Part shown: positions 6,174 to 9,254 of the stretch, piece by piece
Numbering within the stretch: position 1 is the stretch's first letter
Layout of the letters: each line of letters opens with the position of its first letter
Source: Paucimonas sp.
Lineage (GTDB): Bacteria > Pseudomonadota > Gammaproteobacteria > Burkholderiales > Burkholderiaceae_D
Direction: 5' to 3'
Assembly (NCBI GenBank): GCA_029266815.1
Contig: JAQSWC010000042.1
Location: forward strand, 1 to 9,254
Length of the DNA stretch: 9,254 bases
Position numbers and translations under genes: made by a program
The notes under the pieces: generated by a model
Seen by the model: only the letters and a program-made list of their open reading frames with translations
Told to the model about the DNA's origin: nothing
Database searches by the model: none

Positions 6174-6662
6174 ATGAGTTATGCGTTCATTGCCTTGAAG
6201 GCTTTGATGATTTGCGTTGCGCTGGCGTCGTCTCCGCTTTCGCTTGCGCAACAGGCGGGAAACGCTTCAGTGAAGCCGTCCGCTGCGTCACCGCCGGCCG
6301 GCGTGGTTAATCCTTTCAGGAAACCTACGGTCGAACCTAAGCTGTCCCAGTCCGAACGAGGTTCTCCTCAAACGGAGGAGTTGCATCGACTTGCGGGCCA
6401 GTTGCGCCAGCGAAGTGCCGATCTGTCCTCATGGCAGAAACGCCACTGGCCGGCATCGCGCGTATGTCACGGCAGCGTAATCAGCCGCGTCAAGAAACCC
6501 AAAGGAAAGACTGCGGTGCTCTACGACTGTTCGCCTTTTCTGTGCACCATGGACGCGTTGTGCCGCCAGGACTGCGCAAGTGACGCCGATTGCAGTACCG
6601 GCGCCCGCTGTATCGATAAGGATGAGGCTGGCCGTAATGGAGTGTGCCTGTCGCCCGACTAA
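6174..6662 (+). CDS. Exported cysteine-rich protein of unknown function
   Basis: I do not recognise this 162-residue protein. The ATG is fixed by AGGAGAAAAG directly upstream. The N-terminus is a signal peptide (IALKALMICVALASSPLSLA, likely cut before Gln-Gln at about 26). A Pro/Ser/Lys-rich low-complexity stretch follows (about 30-65), then a short polar helix (EELHRLAGQLRQRSADL). The C-terminal third has eight cysteines: 98, 119, 124, 130, 134, 140, 146 and 158. The tail DCASDADCSTGARC followed by NGVC is a C-x5-C-x5-C-x11-C arrangement like small disulfide-knotted domains in secreted proteins, so four disulfides in the periplasm or outside are plausible. There is no lipobox Cys at the cleavage site. 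The gene is divergent from btuB with closely apposed promoters. A link to B12 is possible but not shown. Confidence 0.85.
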   Translation: MSYAFIALKALMICVALASSPLSLAQQAGNASVKPSAASPPAGVVNPFRKPTVEPKLSQSERGSPQTEELHRLAGQLRQRSADLSSWQKRHWPASRVCHGSVISRVKKPKGKTAVLYDCSPFLCTMDALCRQDCASDADCSTGARCIDKDEAGRNGVCLSPD

Positions 6663-6762
6663 TCGGCACCGCTTAGCCATGCCGGCGAAATTTCAGATGA
6701 GGGCACAACGCCCCGCCCACGGGAAAGCCGAATCGAACCAGGGCGGACAGCCGAATTCTGCC

Positions 6763-6780
6763 TATAATGGCGTCCGTTAT
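6763..6780 (+). promoter_or_regulatory. Perfect -10 box overlapped by an imperfect palindrome
   Basis: TATAAT (6763-6768) is a perfect -10 hexamer in the 142-bp gap before the next gene. ATAATGG-CGT-CCGTTAT (6764-6780) is a 7-3-7 inverted repeat with one mismatch, overlapping the -10 box and the expected start near 6775. No -35 box is found at the proper distance. The site is well placed for a repressor. A Zur or other metal-sensing operator is a reasonable guess given the downstream genes, but the repeat does not match the Zur consensus I know. Confidence 0.5.
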
Positions 6781-6804
6781 TAAGTGTTGGCACCCTGTTC
6801 CCGC

Positions 6805-7152
6805 ATGCCGCAGCAATTTCTCAAACTGCCGAACCGCACCCTGATCGCCCTTCTGCTGGCGCTGGCGACGCTGTTTGCTCAGTTTGCGGGCCAACTGCAC
6901 CGCATCGAACATGCGAACTGGAACGGTACGGGCACGCTTCAGTGGTCGCAGGACGAACAGGAAAGCGACGCGCTCAAGTCGCACTCCTGTCTAGTTTTCG
7001 ATGCCATCACGCTAGCCGATCTGCTGGCCACCGGCATTATCCTGGCAGCGGCGCTGGCCGGACGGCAAGCCGTCAACCAGCGTCTCTTTCGCTCGGTTCA
7101 TATCGGCGTCTTCACCGCCCTCTTCCTTTCCCGCGCGCCGCCGCGCAACTGA
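6805..7152 (+). CDS. Small membrane protein, DUF2946-like, upstream of metal receptor
   Basis: This is a 115-residue protein. One hydrophobic segment near the N-terminus (LIALLLALATLFAQFAG, about 13-29) is a signal anchor or uncleaved signal. It is followed by HRIEH (32-36), a polar region, then HSCLVFDAITLADLL (60-74), a second hydrophobic stretch (about 75-87) and a tail ending SRAPPR. The HxxEH/HSC segments and the tail resemble small DUF2946-type proteins that often sit before TonB receptors for metals in Burkholderiales; that match is from memory. His32, His36, His60 and Cys62 could bind a metal, but no function is proven. The ATG at 6805 has no clear ribosome site. An in-frame GTG at 6784 would leave only about 9 nt of leader. 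It is probably cotranscribed with the receptor 165 bp downstream. Confidence 0.75.
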   Translation: MPQQFLKLPNRTLIALLLALATLFAQFAGQLHRIEHANWNGTGTLQWSQDEQESDALKSHSCLVFDAITLADLLATGIILAAALAGRQAVNQRLFRSVHIGVFTALFLSRAPPRN

Positions 7153-7236
7153 CTGATCCTTCACCGTTAATCTTGTTCGCATGAGCGCCCATGTCGGCAC
7201 CGCCGCCCTGAGTGGTGCATGCCCGGCCTGCCGCTC

Positions 7237-7274
7237 GCTCCGCTCCGCTCCGCTTTGCTTTGCTTTGCTTTGCT
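7237..7274. repeat. Pentanucleotide tandem repeat (GCTCC)3(GCTTT)4
   Basis: There are three GCTCC units (7237-7251), then four GCTTT units (7252-7271) and a partial GCT, giving 38 bp with no interruption. A truncated GCTC unit precedes them at 7233. The repeat lies 44 bp upstream of the receptor start codon in the 165-bp gap after the small membrane protein gene. Repeats of this kind change copy number by slipped-strand mispairing. Here that would alter the leader or promoter spacing of the receptor gene, not its reading frame. Confidence 0.93.
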
Positions 7275-7317
7275 GAAACGGGACTTGAGCATTCCTTATT
7301 CCTATCGGATATCAGTC

Positions 7318-9254
7318 ATGAAATTTGAGTATTCCCTCACCGCACGCGCCGTGTTTGCCGCGCTTTCCGCCGCTTCCTTCGCAGCGCACGCCCACTCGCC
7401 CAACGACACCATGCAGGAAGTCGTCGTCACGGCCACGCCTTTCCAGGCCGCGGAAGAGAGCCAGATTCTTGCGCCGGCTAAGGTTGTGTCGGGTGCAGAA
7501 CTGCGCGACAAGCTGGGCGGCTCGCTGGGCGACACCTTGTCCAATGAACTCGGCGTTTCAGCTTCCGCATTCGGCGCAGGCGCATCGCGCCCCATCATCC
7601 GCGGCATGGAAGGGCCGCGGGTCAAGATCCTGGAGAACGGCATGTCGGTGTCCGACGTGTCCACGCTCTCGAACGACCACGAAGTCGCCACCGATGCCGC
7701 GACGGCGCACCAGATCGAAATCTTGCGCGGCCCCGCCGCGCTCCTCTACGGTTCGGGCGCCATCGGCGGGCTGGTCAACGTCGTCAACCACCGCATCCCA
7801 ACCTTTCTGACGCCTCGCCCCACCGGCGACGCCGAGATCCGTTACGGCAGCGTGGACAAGGGAAAACACGTGTCGTTCTCGGCTGACGGTGCGAGCGGCC
7901 CGATCGGGCTGCATGCGGACGGCAGCTACCGCGATGCGGATGACTACAGGATTCCCGGCCATGCACAGGCGGATGACCTTTTCTCCCCGGCCGGCACATT
8001 GCCTTCTTCATTCAGCCGCACCAGGAGTGCCGGCCTGGGCGCTTCCTATATTGAAACCTGGGGCCACATCGGCTTTTCGGTAAGCGGCAAGGATGACCGC
8101 TACGGCATTCCGACCGACGAGAAAGCGTTCATCACGCTCAAGCAGAACCGCACCGATTTCAGCAGCCTTGTCAAGAATCCTTTCGCCGGATTCGACACGC
8201 TCAAGTTCAAGCTGGCGCACACCGACTACCAACATACCGAAAACGAAGAAGACGGCACCCCTGCAACGGATTTCAAAAACCGCGCAACGGAAACGCGTGT
8301 CGAACTCGGCCACGCACCCATGGCAGGCTGGAAAGGCATCGTGGGCCTACAGACCGAACGGAACCGCTACTCTGCGCTGGCAGCAGACGGCAGCGGCCCT
8401 GAAACCGTACCCGTGACTCGCTCGACCACCGCGGCAGCCTTCATCGTCGAAGAACGTGAGTTTGCTACGGGAACAGGACCGTTGCGCGTGAGTACCGGCG
8501 CAAGATGGGAATCCGTTAAGCGCCGTCCGGATGCAGTAAGTGGATTGCCCGGCAGGGACTTCACGCTTGGCTCGTATTCACTGGGCGGATTGTGGACCTT
8601 CGTGCCCGGCTACGGCCTCGGCTTGACCGGCTCCGTGGCGCAGCGCGCGCCGGCCACCGAAGAGCTGTATTCGAACGGCCCGCATGAATCGACGGCTACC
8701 TTCGATATCGGGGATGCTGCTCTGCGCAAGGAAACGTCGCGCAACATGGAACTCAGTCTGCAGAAAACTACAGGGGCCGTGCGCTGGAAAGCCAACCTGT
8801 TTGAAAACCGTGCCAAGAACTTCATCTACGGATTGATCGACGGCACGCTGGTGGACGATTCGGGCGCGGAAGATCCGGCAGGTGAATTCACCCGGCGCTT
8901 CTGGTCGCAGGGCGGCGCAACGATTCGCGGCGCGGAAGCAGAGATTACGTTCAGACCCGAGACCGAAGGCCCGGCCATTAGGCTCTTCGCCGACACATCG
9001 CGCGGCAAGCTGACTGATGCGGGTAGCCTTCCGCTGCAGCCAGCTACCCGCATCGGGCTCGATCTTAATTACCGCAGCGAAGCATGGCGCAGCGGCCTTG
9101 CTGTCGTGCATGCCTTGAAGCAGGATCGCCTCGCCAGTTTCGAGAGTTTCGTGACGCCGGCCTATACGCGCGTGGACATCAACCTCGCCTATACCCAGCG
9201 CCTGGGTCAATACGACCTGACATGGTTTGGCGGCGTGCGCAATCTGCTGAACCG
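7318..9254 (+). CDS. znuD: ZnuD-type TonB-dependent metal receptor, 3' end outside window
   Basis: The frame is open without a stop from the ATG at 7318 to the window edge (645 codons). A signal peptide (RAVFAALSAASFAAHA, cut at about 25) leads to the TonB box QEVVVTATP (33-41) and a plug with FGAGASRPIIRGMEGPRVKI, LSNDHEVA (118-125) and EILRGPAALLYGSGAIGG. This plug closely resembles Neisseria ZnuD, including the Asp120-His121 pair. The barrel has HTDYQHTENEEDG (from 301), GHAPMAGWKG and NGPHE...TATFDIGD..L..ET (His456), all typical of that branch. The likely role is TonB-driven uptake of zinc, perhaps as free ion or a complex, across the outer membrane. Another divalent metal cannot be excluded. 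The ribosome site is weak. The barrel is nearly complete; the last lines (FGGVRNLLN) suggest about 25 residues are missing. Confidence 0.9.
   Translation, partial: MKFEYSLTARAVFAALSAASFAAHAHSPNDTMQEVVVTATPFQAAEESQILAPAKVVSGAELRDKLGGSLGDTLSNELGVSASAFGAGASRPIIRGMEGPRVKILENGMSVSDVSTLSNDHEVATDAATAHQIEILRGPAALLYGSGAIGGLVNVVNHRIPTFLTPRPTGDAEIRYGSVDKGKHVSFSADGASGPIGLHADGSYRDADDYRIPGHAQADDLFSPAGTLPSSFSRTRSAGLGASYIETWGHIGFSVSGKDDRYGIPTDEKAFITLKQNRTDFSSLVKNPFAGFDTLKFKLAHTDYQHTENEEDGTPATDFKNRATETRVELGHAPMAGWKGIVGLQTERNRYSALAADGSGPETVPVTRSTTAAAFIVEEREFATGTGPLRVSTGARWESVKRRPDAVSGLPGRDFTLGSYSLGGLWTFVPGYGLGLTGSVAQRAPATEELYSNGPHESTATFDIGDAALRKETSRNMELSLQKTTGAVRWKANLFENRAKNFIYGLIDGTLVDDSGAEDPAGEFTRRFWSQGGATIRGAEAEITFRPETEGPAIRLFADTSRGKLTDAGSLPLQPATRIGLDLNYRSEAWRSGLAVVHALKQDRLASFESFVTPAYTRVDINLAYTQRLGQYDLTWFGGVRNLLN

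Noticed and set aside
5583..6251. 222-codon open frame on the minus strand across the btuB start, the riboswitch and the divergent promoter
   Set aside because: It overlaps a well-supported riboswitch and two promoters, and its composition is that of an out-of-frame read of btuB.
6663..6762. Terminator or small RNA after the Cys-rich protein gene
   Set aside because: The only complementary segments (CGCCC and GGGCG) are about 22 nt apart, without a T-tract.
7197..7218. GCACC/GGTGC hairpin in the gap before the ZnuD-like gene
   Set aside because: It has a 5-bp stem with a 12-nt loop and no T-tract or conserved RNA motif. This is likely chance in GC-rich DNA.
7181..7276. 31-codon open frame (ATG at 7181) reading through the pentamer repeat and containing CPAC
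   Set aside because: No ribosome site is seen, and the residues mostly reflect the repeat. It could be a leader peptide whose frame depends on repeat number, but nothing supports translation.
7276..7317. Promoter immediately upstream of the ZnuD-like gene (TTGAGC at 7285)
   Set aside because: The hexamer 17 bp downstream is GATATC, a poor -10, and transcription would start beyond the ATG.

Overview
The window reads as a stretch of chromosome from a moderately GC-rich betaproteobacterium, most likely Burkholderiales (perhaps Oxalobacteraceae). This is inferred from the style of the LipA C-terminus, the gene families present and codon use; it is not a species assignment. I see no transposase, integrase, tRNA, rRNA or CRISPR array. 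The densest signals concern handling of arsenic, vitamin B12 and probably zinc.

Layout: (1) 1-228 (+) is the C-terminal end of lipoyl synthase (lipA). Its stop codon overlaps the stop codon of the gene converging on it. (2) 225-1861 (-) is a compact arsenic operon, arsR - arsC - aqpS-like aquaporin, transcribed leftwards from an AT-rich promoter region carrying a perfect 8-4-8 inverted repeat (1887-1906). No ArsB or Acr3 pump is present, so the aquaporin probably serves as the arsenite exit route, as in the AqpS-type pathway known from Sinorhizobium. (3) 1993-5761 (-) is a cobalamin uptake operon, btuB - btuC - btuD. A sigma70-type promoter (6061-6089) and a well-conserved cobalamin riboswitch (about 5856-6055) precede it. 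No btuF gene is present here. (4) 6174-6662 (+) encodes an exported protein with eight cysteines in its mature part. It is transcribed divergently from btuB, and the two predicted promoters are back to back with -35 boxes 9 bp apart. (5) 6805-7152 (+) encodes a small membrane protein with a His/Cys-bearing segment (DUF2946-like). It is followed by a pentanucleotide tandem repeat (7237-7274), then by a ZnuD-type TonB-dependent receptor (7318 to the window end, incomplete at its 3' end).

How the parts work together: ArsR should release the ars promoter when it binds As(III) through its C-terminal cysteines. ArsC reduces arsenate to arsenite, and the channel lets arsenite leave down its gradient. 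The B12 receptor, permease and ATPase bring cobalamin across the outer and inner membranes, and the riboswitch shuts expression down when B12 is plentiful. The right-hand pair probably brings a transition metal, most likely zinc, across the outer membrane. The most unusual points are the pump-less ars operon with an altered channel filter, the cysteine-rich exported protein sharing a divergent promoter with the B12 operon, and the pentamer repeat in the leader of the metal receptor.
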